Of a DNA stretch of 64,000 bases, positions 25,590 to 34,059 are shown piece after piece. The notes under the pieces were generated by a model. That model worked only from the letters and a program-made list of their open reading frames with translations. It was not told where the DNA came from and made no database searches. The stretch lies in assembly GCF_002940005.1 (NCBI RefSeq), contig NZ_MDEF01000004.1. The stretch is one strand, 5' to 3'. The translations under genes were made by a program, and so were the position numbers. Within the stretch, counting starts at the first letter, position 1. Each line of letters begins with the position of its first letter. The DNA comes from Xanthomonas hortorum (GTDB taxonomy: Bacteria > Pseudomonadota > Gammaproteobacteria > Xanthomonadales > Xanthomonadaceae).

Positions 25590-27848
25590 ATGAACTCCTT
25601 CCTGCACCGCTTCAACGTCGGCAAGCGCCTCTCGCTGGCCTTTGGCGTTTTGATCCTTCTCTCGTGCGCGCTGGTGGCCGCCGGCCTGTATACGCTCAGC
25701 CAGGCGCGCGAGCGCCTGGACACCATCGTCAACCGCAACATGGCGATGATCCAGTACGCCACCGACATGCTGGACGCCAATGCCACCATCTCGTTGAATC
25801 TGCGCAACATCGTGCTGCCCACCACCGACGAGCAAAACCGGCAGTTCGCCGAAGTGATCGATGCCCAGCGCATCCGCTACAAGGAACTGCGCGAAAAGCT
25901 CTACGCGTTTCCTGCCGATGCGCACGACCAGCAACTGCGCAACGCGCTGGATCTGACCCGCGAGCAGGCGCTGTCGCACAACCAGCAGGTCCGCGAGCTG
26001 GGGATGGCCGGCAAGGTCGACCAGGCCATGCCGATCCTGCTCGAACGCGCAGCGCCGGCCACCCAGCGCTGGCAGGATGCGATCCGCACCTACTCCAACG
26101 CGCAGCGCAAGAGCAGCCAGTTGGCCTATGACCAGGCCAGTGCCTCGATGGCGCGTGGCCGCAGCATGCTGATCGGCGGCGGCGTTGCCGTGGTACTGCT
26201 GAGCGCCCTGCTGGCCTGGATGATCACCCGCAGCCTTACCGGCCCCTTGAACCGCGCCACCCGCGCTGCCGAGGCCATTGCCGAGGGCAAGCTCGATAAC
26301 GCAGTGCACAGCGAGGCCAGCGACGAAACCGGCCGCCTGCTGCAGGCGATGGACAAGATGCAATCGCAGGTACGCAACCTGATCACCGCGCAGCTGGACA
26401 TGGCCAAGCGCCACGACAGCGGCCAGATCAGCTTCCGCATGGATGCCGGTGCATTTCCGGGCGACTACGGCCGCATGGCCGGCGACACCAACGCGCTGGT
26501 CGACAGCCACATCCAGCTCACACAGCGCCTGGCGCAGATCATGGGCCGCTATGCGATCGGCGACCTCAGCCAGGACATGGACGCGCTGCCCGGCGAAAAA
26601 GCCATGCTGACCGACACCATGGCGCAGGTGAAAACAAACCTGGCGTCGATGAATCAGCAGATCAAGCAGCTAGCGCAGTCCGCGGCCAATGGCGATTTCA
26701 GCGCACGCGGCGATGCGGCGCAGTTCCAGTTCGATTTCCGCGTCATGGTCGAGAGCCTCAATCAGTTGATGGCCACCGCCGATGGCAGCCTGCAGTCGCT
26801 GTCGGGCATCTTGCGCTCCATCGCCGCAGGCGATCTGACCGCGCGCATGGACGGCGATTTCAAGGGCGTGTTCGCACAGATGCGCGACGACGCCAACGCC
26901 ACCTCCACCCAGCTGGCCGGCATCGTCGGGCACATCCAGCACTCGGCGACCTCGATCAATGCCGCCGCCAGCGAGATTGCGGCCGGTAATCAGGATCTGT
27001 CGCAGCGTACCGAACAGCAGGCCGCCAACCTGGAAGAAACCGCTGCCTCGATGGAAGAGCTCACCTCCACCGTCAAGCAAAACGCCGAGAGCGCATGCCA
27101 GGCCAATCAGCTCGCCATCGGCGCCGCAAACGTCGCCTCACAGGGCGGCGCCGTGGTCAGCAAGGTGGTCGACACCATGAGCGGCATCGAAGCCTCGTCC
27201 AAGCGCATCGCCGACATCATCAGCGTCATCGACGGCATCTCGTTCCAGACCAATATCCTGGCCTTGAACGCGGCGGTGGAAGCGGCGCGTGCCGGCGACC
27301 AGGGCCGTGGCTTTGCGGTGGTCGCCTCCGAAGTACGTACGCTGGCACAGCGTTCGTCCGCCGCGGCCAAGGAGATCAAGAGCCTGATCGACGACTCGGT
27401 GCAGCGTGTGGCCGACGGCTCGCAGCTGGTGGACCAGGCCGGCAAGACCATGGCCGAGATCGTCGCCAGCGTGCAGCGCGTCACCAACATCATGGGCGAG
27501 ATTTCCGCCGCCTCGCAGGAGCAGTCGGCCGGTATCGAGCAGGTCAACCAGACCGTCACCCACATGGACGAAGCCACCCAGCAGAACGCCGCACTGGTGG
27601 AAGAAGCCACCGCCGCCGCCCGCGCGATGGAAGAACAGGCCCAGCAGCTCACCGAAGCGGTGGCCGTGTTCAAGATCGTCGAGCAAGGCCCGGTTGCACG
27701 TCAGCCATCGTCGATGGTCGCTGCGCCGGTCAATGCACGCTTCGCTACGCGCCCGGCCGTCGGTGCCGCCAGCATCGCCCCGCCACATCGCAGCGCCAAC
27801 GGCACGGCGACCGCAGCGGCAGGGCCGAACGACTGGCAGGAGTTCTAA
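25590..27848 (+). CDS. Methyl-accepting chemotaxis protein (MCP 10), four-helix-bundle sensor, DWQEF tail
   Basis: Chemoreceptor of 752 residues starting MNSFLHRFNVGKRLSLAFGV. TM1 is about 13-33, helical sensor (YTLSQARERLDTIVNRNMA), TM2 about 193-213, HAMP (AIAEGKLDNAVHSE). Type 1 linker: AKRHDSGQISFRMDAGAFPG, YAIGDLSQDM, AANGDFSARG, IAAGDLTARM. The tip carries the Ser variant DGISFQTNIL, as in MCP 7. A Cys is present in NAESACQANQ where sister receptors have Arg. The tail ends DWQEF and is nearly the same as in MCP 9, consistent with a recent duplication. Confidence 0.94.
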   Translation: MNSFLHRFNVGKRLSLAFGVLILLSCALVAAGLYTLSQARERLDTIVNRNMAMIQYATDMLDANATISLNLRNIVLPTTDEQNRQFAEVIDAQRIRYKELREKLYAFPADAHDQQLRNALDLTREQALSHNQQVRELGMAGKVDQAMPILLERAAPATQRWQDAIRTYSNAQRKSSQLAYDQASASMARGRSMLIGGGVAVVLLSALLAWMITRSLTGPLNRATRAAEAIAEGKLDNAVHSEASDETGRLLQAMDKMQSQVRNLITAQLDMAKRHDSGQISFRMDAGAFPGDYGRMAGDTNALVDSHIQLTQRLAQIMGRYAIGDLSQDMDALPGEKAMLTDTMAQVKTNLASMNQQIKQLAQSAANGDFSARGDAAQFQFDFRVMVESLNQLMATADGSLQSLSGILRSIAAGDLTARMDGDFKGVFAQMRDDANATSTQLAGIVGHIQHSATSINAAASEIAAGNQDLSQRTEQQAANLEETAASMEELTSTVKQNAESACQANQLAIGAANVASQGGAVVSKVVDTMSGIEASSKRIADIISVIDGISFQTNILALNAAVEAARAGDQGRGFAVVASEVRTLAQRSSAAAKEIKSLIDDSVQRVADGSQLVDQAGKTMAEIVASVQRVTNIMGEISAASQEQSAGIEQVNQTVTHMDEATQQNAALVEEATAAARAMEEQAQQLTEAVAVFKIVEQGPVARQPSSMVAAPVNARFATRPAVGAASIAPPHRSANGTATAAAGPNDWQEF

Positions 27849-27929
27849 GACACACGACGCAACCCGCAACACACGCCGCATCCAAGAACACCATTCGAGA
27901 GTAGTTTGATTCGTGGTCAACGAATCTTG

Positions 27930-27968
27930 AGGGTCGCTTCCTTGCGAGGGAGGCGGCCCTTTTTTTTG
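27930..27968 (+). terminator. Factor-independent terminator of MCP 10
   Basis: Stem agggtcgcttcc / gaggcggccct with one wobble pair, followed by eight Ts. Confidence 0.8.
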
Positions 27969-28122
27969 TGCCGAGATGTTTCTTCACATCAGCGCCTGAC
28001 CATGCTGGATGCAGACGCTGCCTGGCCGTGAAAAATCACCTATCCTTAACAAATGGCAATCTTGCACCCCTGCTCTGGAACCAAGCGAACGCGACAATTT
28101 GTGCCTAATTCAACATAAAACA

Positions 28123-28149
28123 TCAATTTTGAGCATAGACGGCCGTTAT
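28123..28149 (+). promoter_or_regulatory. Sigma-28 (FliA) type promoter for MCP 11
   Basis: TCAATTTT, 11 bases, GCCGTTAT, 48 bases before the start. Confidence 0.7.
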
Positions 28150-28197
28150 CGACTTCACGCATCCGTAACGCCCTCCCCCGAGCAAGGTCGATTCCTC

Positions 28198-30870
28198 ATG
28201 CATTCCTTCAACCGGCTTTCTGTTGGCACCCGGCTCTCCGCGCTGCTGACCCTGGTCATCGCCATTTCGCTGGGCCTGCTGGCCCTGACCATCTACCGCC
28301 AGTCCGCTGGCGATATCGAATCCCAGGTCAAGGCCGAACTGCGCTCCAGCACCCGGCTGATGCAGCAGTCGGTGGCGATGTACGACGTCACCCTGACCGA
28401 AAGCACCCAGCGCCTGGGCAGCGTGTTCGACGACATGCTCCCCAGCGGCGCACGCACGCTCGATACCGCCAGCACCGTCACCATTGGCGAGCAGGCCACC
28501 CCGTCCCTGCGCGCTGGCAAGCAGGCGCTCAACCTCAATGTCAACGCGGTGGACCGCTTTGCGCAGGCCACCGGCGGTGTCGCCACGATCTTCGCGCGCA
28601 CCGGCGAGGACTTCGTGCGTATCACCACCTCGCTGCGCAACAAGCAGAACGAACGCGTGATCGGCACCCTGCTCGACCGCAAGGGCAAGGCCTACGCCGC
28701 GTTGTCGCAAGGCAAGCCTTTCACCGGCCAGGCGCAGCTGTTCGGCGAGCAGTACATGACCCACTACCAGCCGCTGCGCAATGCCGCCGGCGAGGTGATC
28801 GGCGCGCTGTTCGTCGGTCGCAACTACACCCAGGGCCTGGCCGCGCTCAAGGCGCAGGTCGGCACCACCAAGCTCGGCCAGGATGGCTACTTCGTCATTG
28901 TCGACATGGCCCCGGGCGAGCATCAGGGCCAGGTTATCGCCGCCCCGCCGGGCACCCCGGCCACCCTGGCGGCACTGGTGCCGGCCGAGCAGCAGGCGCT
29001 GTTGCAATCGGTACTGGATGGCAAGCAGCCCAGCGCCAACCTGCAATTGCGCGACGCCAAGGGCAACAGCCAGGCGTTCGAAGTCACCGCCCAGCGCCAT
29101 GCGCCGTGGCAGTGGGTGGTGATCGGCACCCAGCCGCGCAGCGCCATCGACGGCCCGCTGGACGAGCTGATGGGCAGCATGCTGCTGTTCTCGCTGGTAG
29201 TGCTGGCGCTGTGCATCGCGGTGGTCTTTGTGGCGGCACGCAAGATGGTCACCCGCCCGTTGCTGGCGGTGGAGCGCGTGCTCGGCGATGTCGCGGCCGG
29301 CCGCCTGGACAACCCGATCGAGATCGACCGGCACGATGAACTCGGCCGCCTGCTGCTCAGCGCCCGCACCATGCGCGACGACCTGCGCGCACGTCTGGAA
29401 CGCGACCACCTGATTGCCAGCGAAGCGCTGCGCGTGCGTACCGCACTGGACGACGTCAGCACCAACGTGATGATCGCCGACGCCGATCGCCGCATCATCT
29501 ACGTCAATCGCCCGCTGCAGCGCATGCTCAAGAGCGTGCAGGACGAACTGCGCCGCGACCTGCCCCACTTCGATGCCGATGCATTGATCAATGCCAGCAT
29601 CGACCAGTTCCATCGCAAGCCCGAACACCAGGCACGCATGCTCGATCAACTCACCGGCACGCACACCGCGCAGATCCATGTCGGCGGCCGCACCATGCGG
29701 CTGGTGGTCAACCCGGTGCTGGGCGCGGCCGGCGAGCGCATGGGCTTTGTAGTCGAGTGGGCCGACCGCACCCAGGAAGTGCAGGTCGAAGAAGAAGTCG
29801 CGCGCATCGTGCAGGCGGCCGCCGCTGGCGACCTGAGCGAGCGCGTCGGCACCCAGGGCAAGCAAGGCTTCCTGCTGCTGCTAGCAGAACAACTCAACGT
29901 ACTGCTGGACAACAATGCAGATGGCCTGTCGCGCGTGTCCGCGCTGCTTTCGTCGCTGTCGCAAGGCGATCTGACCGCGCGCATGGATGGCGACCTGCAA
30001 GGCGTGTTCGCCACCATCCGCGACGACGCCAATGCCACCGCCGACCAGTTGGCCGGCATCGTGCGCCGGATCAAGGACTCCTCGCTGGCGATCAACTCCG
30101 CCGCCAGCGAAATCGCCACCGGCAATAGCGACCTGTCGCTTCGCACCGAGCAACAAGCCGCCGCGCTGGAAGAAACCGCCGCCTCGATGGAAGAGCTCAC
30201 CGCCACCGTCAAGCAGAACGCCGACAACGCCGACCAGGCCAACCGCTTGGTGCTGGACGCAGCCGGCGTAGCGGCCAAGGGCGGCGATGTGGTCGGCCGC
30301 GTGGTCACCACCATGGCCGACATCGACACCTCGTCCAAGAAGATCGCCGAGATCATCTCCGTCATCGACGGCATCGCCTTCCAGACCAACATCCTGGCCT
30401 TGAACGCCGCAGTGGAAGCCGCACGTGCCGGCGAACAGGGCCGCGGCTTCGCCGTGGTCGCCTCCGAGGTGCGCAGCCTCGCCCAGCGCTCGGCCGGCGC
30501 CGCCAAGGAGATCAAGCACCTGATCGAAGACTCGGTTGCACGCATCGGTAGCGGTGCCGCACTCGCCTCCGAAGCCGGCAACACCATGCAGCAGGTGGTG
30601 AGCTCGGTGCAGCGCGTCACCGACATCATGGGCGAGATCACCAGCGCCTCGCGCGAGCAGGCCGCCGGCATCACCCAGGTCAACCAGACCGTCACCCAGA
30701 TGGACGAAACCACCCAGCAGAACGCCGCATTGGTGGAAGAAGCCACCGCGGCCGCACGCGCGATGGAAGACCAGGCCGCACAGCTGGTGGACGCGGTGGC
30801 GGTGTTCCGTCTGGAACAGCAGGACCAACTGAGCACCCTGTTGGCCAACGCACGCCACGCCTACCACTGA
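28198..30870 (+). CDS. Methyl-accepting chemotaxis protein (MCP 11), Cache_3-like sensor with PAS, no tether
   Basis: Chemoreceptor of 890 residues. TM1 is about 15-36, then a large periplasmic Cache_3/Cache_2-like region about 40-320 (IFARTGEDFVRITTSLRN, LFGEQYMTHYQPLRN, GALFVGRNYTQGL, WQWVVIGTQP), TM2 about 327-350, HAMP (VAAGRLDNPIEIDR). A cytoplasmic PAS (NVMIADADRRIIYVN) begins near residue 420 and is followed by AAAGDLSERV and LSQGDLTARM repeats. The signalling domain is more divergent than in neighbours (NADNADQANRL, SASREQAAGITQ) but has the intact tip. It ends NARHAYH, with no pentapeptide. ATG 28198 lies just downstream of the promoter. Confidence 0.93.
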   Translation: MHSFNRLSVGTRLSALLTLVIAISLGLLALTIYRQSAGDIESQVKAELRSSTRLMQQSVAMYDVTLTESTQRLGSVFDDMLPSGARTLDTASTVTIGEQATPSLRAGKQALNLNVNAVDRFAQATGGVATIFARTGEDFVRITTSLRNKQNERVIGTLLDRKGKAYAALSQGKPFTGQAQLFGEQYMTHYQPLRNAAGEVIGALFVGRNYTQGLAALKAQVGTTKLGQDGYFVIVDMAPGEHQGQVIAAPPGTPATLAALVPAEQQALLQSVLDGKQPSANLQLRDAKGNSQAFEVTAQRHAPWQWVVIGTQPRSAIDGPLDELMGSMLLFSLVVLALCIAVVFVAARKMVTRPLLAVERVLGDVAAGRLDNPIEIDRHDELGRLLLSARTMRDDLRARLERDHLIASEALRVRTALDDVSTNVMIADADRRIIYVNRPLQRMLKSVQDELRRDLPHFDADALINASIDQFHRKPEHQARMLDQLTGTHTAQIHVGGRTMRLVVNPVLGAAGERMGFVVEWADRTQEVQVEEEVARIVQAAAAGDLSERVGTQGKQGFLLLLAEQLNVLLDNNADGLSRVSALLSSLSQGDLTARMDGDLQGVFATIRDDANATADQLAGIVRRIKDSSLAINSAASEIATGNSDLSLRTEQQAAALEETAASMEELTATVKQNADNADQANRLVLDAAGVAAKGGDVVGRVVTTMADIDTSSKKIAEIISVIDGIAFQTNILALNAAVEAARAGEQGRGFAVVASEVRSLAQRSAGAAKEIKHLIEDSVARIGSGAALASEAGNTMQQVVSSVQRVTDIMGEITSASREQAAGITQVNQTVTQMDETTQQNAALVEEATAAARAMEDQAAQLVDAVAVFRLEQQDQLSTLLANARHAYH

Positions 30871-31002
30871 TGTAAGTCAAACGCTCGGTGAGTCGAGGGC
30901 GCGGTGCCCTCGCCGCTCAGCACGACCTGTCTGCACTGTCCAATCACTTAGCGAGACAACCAAAGTTTCGAGTTGTGGCGGCGTCTAAATGCGCCCAAGC
31001 CT

Positions 31003-31142
31003 AGTCAGTCGAGGGCGCGGCGCCCTCACCGCTCGCGGGACACGCCGTAAATCCGTCCATGGAGGCTCGGTGGCGGCATCCATGCCGCCACACGGTCCCG
31101 CAAGCGGCGAGGACACCGCACCAGAAAGTTGGTCGGTGGTCG
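31003..31142 (+). repeat. Dispersed hairpin repeat family 2, copy F
   Basis: The outer arms cctcaccgctcgcggga and tcccgcaagcggcgagg enclose an inner palindrome tggcggcatccatgccgcca. An inverted copy lies at 42045-42172. The core is related to family 1 (GCGGCATCCATGCCGC plus cgtccatggaggct). Confidence 0.85.
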
Positions 31143-31232
31143 CGCAAAAAGCTGTTTGTCGCGCGATGTGCATCGGACGTTGAGCCGGCGCTACGTCATC
31201 GAACAACGCGCATCACGCACTGCTCTTAATCG

Positions 31233-31419
31233 TGCGCACCGACCATCTGGACCGGTCCTTGCCCGACCACCGTCGCGGGACCTTACGCGGCATGGATGCC
31301 GCGTAAGAGCCTACACGGACGTACTTGCTGCGTGTCCCGCGATGGTGGGCGGGCAAGGGCCCTGCAGCCAAGCCACAGATCAGCCGCTCCGCAGCCAATG
31401 CATTCCGCACCGCTCAACC
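31233..31419 (+). repeat. Dispersed hairpin repeat family 1, copy B
   Basis: Outer arms ccttgcccgaccaccgtcg and gatggtgggcgggcaagg surround the inner palindrome ttacgcggcatggatgccgc. Flanks gcgcaccgaccatc and cattccgcaccgctc are also repeated in copy C, so the unit is about 187 bases. Confidence 0.88.
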
Positions 31420-31533
31420 ACTCAAAGACAACCGAGATTTCGCGTCGTTGAGTCGCGGTCAAAAGCTTAGTCAGTCGAGCGCGCGATGCCCTTACCGCAC
31501 CAGAGAGTCTGCTGGTTGCTTTGTTGAAAGCCA

Positions 31534-31720
31534 TGCACACCGACCATCTTGACTGGTCCTTGCCCGCCCACCGTCGCGGGACCTTACGCGGCATGGATGC
31601 CGCCGTAAGAGCTTACACGGACGTACTTGCTGCGTGTCCCGCGATGGTGGGCGGGCAAGGGCCCTGCGGCCAAGCCACAGATCAGCCGCTCCACAACCGA
31701 TGCATTCCGCACCGCTCGAT
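31534..31720 (+). repeat. Dispersed hairpin repeat family 1, copy C
   Basis: Direct repeat of copy B about 300 bases downstream, with one inserted base in the inner palindrome (gccgccgtaag). The same flanks are present on both sides. Confidence 0.88.
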
Positions 31721-31776
31721 TACCTAGCCGGCCACACCGGCCTAGCGGTGAGCTCAGTCGTTTTATGAGCCGCTGT

Positions 31777-31802
31777 TAAAGATTTGGTTTTGCCGCCGAT
31801 AT
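31777..31802 (+). promoter_or_regulatory. Sigma-28 (FliA) type promoter for ycgR
   Basis: TAAAGATT, 10 bases (one short of the usual 11), GCCGATAT, 58 bases before the start. Both half sites are close to canonical. Confidence 0.65.
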
Positions 31803-31860
31803 CAAGGCGACGCCGGGACAACCGTCCGGGCCCATTCCCGCATCCACTGTGCTGGTGCTC

Positions 31861-32646
31861 ATGTCCCAAGGCGATACCTCAGAGCTGGACCACGACGCCG
31901 ATCACCTTGCCGAAGGCGACGAGCGCTATCTGCTGCGCAACAAACGGCAGATCCGTGGCTTGCTGCGCCAGCTGCTCGACCAACGCGCCGTGGTGACCAT
32001 GCACGTGGCCGGCCGCGACATGGCCGTGCCCACCGCCGTGCTCGAAGTGGACGAAGACGACGACTGCGTGATTCTGGACGGCAGCCATAACGAAGCTTCC
32101 AACCGCGCCATCGAAGATGCCAAGTATCTGCTGTGCTACGCGCAACTGGAACGGGTCAATATCCGTTTCCGTCTGGAAACGCCCGACCGGCTGGAGCGCG
32201 ACATCCACGTCGCCTTCCGCGCTGCATTGCCCGACGCCATGTATCACATGCAGCGCCGCGAATCGTACCGGCTGGAAACGCCGATCACCGATTCGCCCAT
32301 CTGCACCATTCGTCAGGACGACGCACAGGGCGGCACGCTCAACTTGCAGCTGCGCGTGATCGACATCAGCAGCGGCGGCCTGGCGGTAGCGATCACGGAC
32401 GGCATGCCGCTGCTCGAACCGCAACGCACCTACCGCAATTGCACGCTGCAGTTGCCCGACACCGCGCCGATCACGCTACCGCTTACCGTCTGCAGCCAAT
32501 ATAAGCAGTCACTGCCCAACGGCAGCGAGGGCTTCCGTGTCGGCATGCAGTTCAGCGATCTGCCGCGTGGCGCCGACGAAACCATTCAACGCTATATTTT
32601 TCGCGTCGACCGCCAGCGCAACGCGCGCAAGAGCGGCGTGTTCTGA
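31861..32646 (+). CDS. ycgR: YcgR-type flagellar brake protein with PilZ domain
   Basis: Cytoplasmic cyclic-di-GMP effector of 261 residues. An N-terminal YcgR domain (about 20-125) is followed by a C-terminal PilZ domain (about 130-250). Both PilZ binding motifs are present: the arginine motif in QRRESYRLETP and the D.S..G motif in VIDISSGGLAVAI, so ligand binding is expected. In enterobacteria YcgR slows the flagellar motor when cyclic-di-GMP is high. ATG 31861 was preferred to the in-frame GTG 12 bases upstream. Sigma-28-type control and the adjacent cheW fit a motility output. It is 147 bases before cheW, which has its own promoter. Confidence 0.9.
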   Translation: MSQGDTSELDHDADHLAEGDERYLLRNKRQIRGLLRQLLDQRAVVTMHVAGRDMAVPTAVLEVDEDDDCVILDGSHNEASNRAIEDAKYLLCYAQLERVNIRFRLETPDRLERDIHVAFRAALPDAMYHMQRRESYRLETPITDSPICTIRQDDAQGGTLNLQLRVIDISSGGLAVAITDGMPLLEPQRTYRNCTLQLPDTAPITLPLTVCSQYKQSLPNGSEGFRVGMQFSDLPRGADETIQRYIFRVDRQRNARKSGVF

Positions 32647-32675
32647 ACCCGCCCGTACCGTGCACAGCGCACCGC

Positions 32676-32702
32676 TAAAGTTGCCGTGCGCTGCGCCGAT
32701 GT
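32676..32702 (+). promoter_or_regulatory. Sigma-28 (FliA) type promoter for cheW
   Basis: TAAAGTTG, 11 bases, GCCGATGT. This is the closest match in the window to the enterobacterial consensus. It lies 91 bases before the start. Confidence 0.85.
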
Positions 32703-32793
32703 TGCTAGGGCAACCTCTTCCATACTCTTTTTCGCACGCTTCTGCCGCATTTCTTCAGCAATCTGACACTCAGCCGCAACGCCCGGAGTTTCC

Positions 32794-33279
32794 ATGAACG
32801 ACAAAAGCACTGCCACCGGCACCGGTGGTGAATTCCTCAGCTTCGCCTTGGGCGAAGAACACTACGGCGTGGACATCCTGAAAGTGCAGGAAATCCGCGG
32901 CTACGATTCGGTCACCCGTCTGCCCGACGCTCCCGATTACATCAAGGGTGTGATCAACCTGCGCGGCACCATCGTGCCGGTGATCGACCTGCGCCTGAAG
33001 CTGCGGCTGAAAGAAGCGCGCTACGACGCCTTCACCGTGATGATCGTGCTCAACGTCGAAGACCGCGTGGTCGGCATCGTGGTGGACAGCGTCTCCGACG
33101 TGATCCCGCTCAACGACGACCAGATCCGCCCGACGCCGGAATTCGGCGCCGCCGTCGACACCCGTTTCATCTCGGGCATCGGTACCCAGGACGATCGCAT
33201 GCTGATCCTGCTGGATATCGAAACCTTGCTGGACAGCGCCGAACTCGGTCAGCAGCAATTGGCCGAAGAAGCCGCCTGA
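32794..33279 (+). CDS. cheW: Chemotaxis coupling protein CheW
   Basis: Adaptor of 161 residues that links receptors to CheA. A single CheW domain (about 12-150) has the conserved blocks EFLSFALGEEHYGVDI, VINLRGTIVPVIDLR and GIVVDSVSDVIPL, and ends in an acidic/Q-rich tail. No CheA or CheY gene is in the window, so the kinase is encoded elsewhere. Transcribed from its own sigma-28-type promoter and followed by a 36-base perfect palindrome. Confidence 0.96.
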   Translation: MNDKSTATGTGGEFLSFALGEEHYGVDILKVQEIRGYDSVTRLPDAPDYIKGVINLRGTIVPVIDLRLKLRLKEARYDAFTVMIVLNVEDRVVGIVVDSVSDVIPLNDDQIRPTPEFGAAVDTRFISGIGTQDDRMLILLDIETLLDSAELGQQQLAEEAA

Positions 33280-33335
33280 CGTATAGCGATCAAGGCACGT
33301 AACAAGCGCTCGTTATGCATGCTTAGTCAGAGCAC

Positions 33336-33371
33336 GAAAGTCGTCGTGTAGCGCGCTACACGACGACTTTC
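33336..33371. terminator. 36-base perfect palindrome after cheW, probable terminator
   Basis: Arms gaaagtcgtcgtgtagc and gctacacgacgactttc around gc are fully self-complementary over 36 bases. Only a short T run follows. It could act as a terminator or as a dyad binding site. Confidence 0.65.
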
Positions 33372-33502
33372 TGCACGCAGCAAACCCGCCTGGGGGCTGC
33401 AGTGGTGCCGGCAGTCGCGGTTACGACCATCTGGTGTCGGGAGCATCCCGACACGAGACGTGCGCCTAGAGTGAAGTGAGATAGGAATCACGTTTTTTGG
33501 AT

Positions 33503-33529
33503 TCAAGTTGAACGGCAGCTAGCCGATAG
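33503..33529 (+). promoter_or_regulatory. Sigma-28 (FliA) type promoter for the exported OB-fold-like protein
   Basis: TCAAGTTG, 11 bases, GCCGATAG, 62 bases before the start. Six of eight and seven of eight positions match the canonical half sites. Confidence 0.78.
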
Positions 33530-33591
33530 CTGAATAGAAGCCCGCGCACTTAAACGGGTCACCGTTTGACTTTTGATTCTGGAGAATCCCA

Positions 33592-33975
33592 ATGAAGTTC
33601 CTGCTCTCGCTCCTCCCCGTCGCTGCTCTCGTTATCGTTGCTCCCACGCTTTCGGCTCAGTCGCAGGAAATGATTCCGCCGGAAATGGCCACCCGCTTCG
33701 TCGGCAAGGACGGCATGGTGTGCGGCAAGGTCGAAAAGGCCAAGTACGCGCAGAGCTCGGAAGGCGAACCCACCTTCCTGTACATGGGTGGCATGTTCCC
33801 GCGCCACACCTTCTCGGCCCGCATCGACGGCGCCAACCGCGGCAAGTTCAGCTTTGCTCCCGAATCCCTGGAAGGCAAGGACGTCTGTGTGCTCGGCAAG
33901 ATCCAGCGCGACAGCTCGCGTGCCGAAATCGAAGTCAGCTCGCCGGCCAGCCTGAAGCTCGCCACCATCAAGTAA
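33592..33975 (+). CDS. Exported small protein, OB-fold-like, unknown function
   Basis: Protein of 127 residues with a clear signal peptide (MKFLLSLLPVAALVIVAPTLSAQ, cleavage probable after SAQ). The mature part of about 105 residues is beta-rich, with the pattern FVGKDGMVCGKVEKAKY ... GKFSF ... LEGKDVCVLGKIQ ... EIEV seen in small OB-fold proteins; two cysteines (in VCGKV and VCVLG) may form a disulfide. I do not recognise a named family. A GGAG sits nine bases before ATG 33592. It stands between cheW and MCP 12 with its own sigma-28-type promoter and terminator, so it is probably made with the motility genes; its role there is unknown. Confidence 0.8.
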   Translation: MKFLLSLLPVAALVIVAPTLSAQSQEMIPPEMATRFVGKDGMVCGKVEKAKYAQSSEGEPTFLYMGGMFPRHTFSARIDGANRGKFSFAPESLEGKDVCVLGKIQRDSSRAEIEVSSPASLKLATIK

Positions 33976-33982
33976 TTGCCTC

Positions 33983-34021
33983 GCAGATCGCCACGCCCTC
34001 GCGCGTGGCGATCTGCTGTTT
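33983..34021 (+). terminator. Factor-independent terminator
   Basis: Stem gcagatcgccacgc / gcgtggcgatctgc with a six-base loop and a short T run. I see no promoter between it and MCP 12, so read-through may express that receptor. Confidence 0.75.
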
Positions 34022-34059
34022 GCGCTTATGCGGACTGACTTCTACGGGGAATCGTGTCA

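Larger units (their letters stand above)
30871..31776. other. Gene-free repeat-rich interval between MCP 11 and ycgR
   Basis: About 900 bases without a credible gene. It holds one full copy of hairpin repeat family 2, two full copies of family 1 in direct orientation, and fragments of both (for example gagggcgcggtgccctc near 30897 and a degenerate one near 31478). No transposase remnant or terminal direct repeat could be identified. Confidence 0.75.

Noticed and set aside
31233..31720. Copies B and C considered as a CRISPR-like array
   Set aside because: Only two units of about 187 bases with long nested hairpins and no uniform spacers or cas genes.
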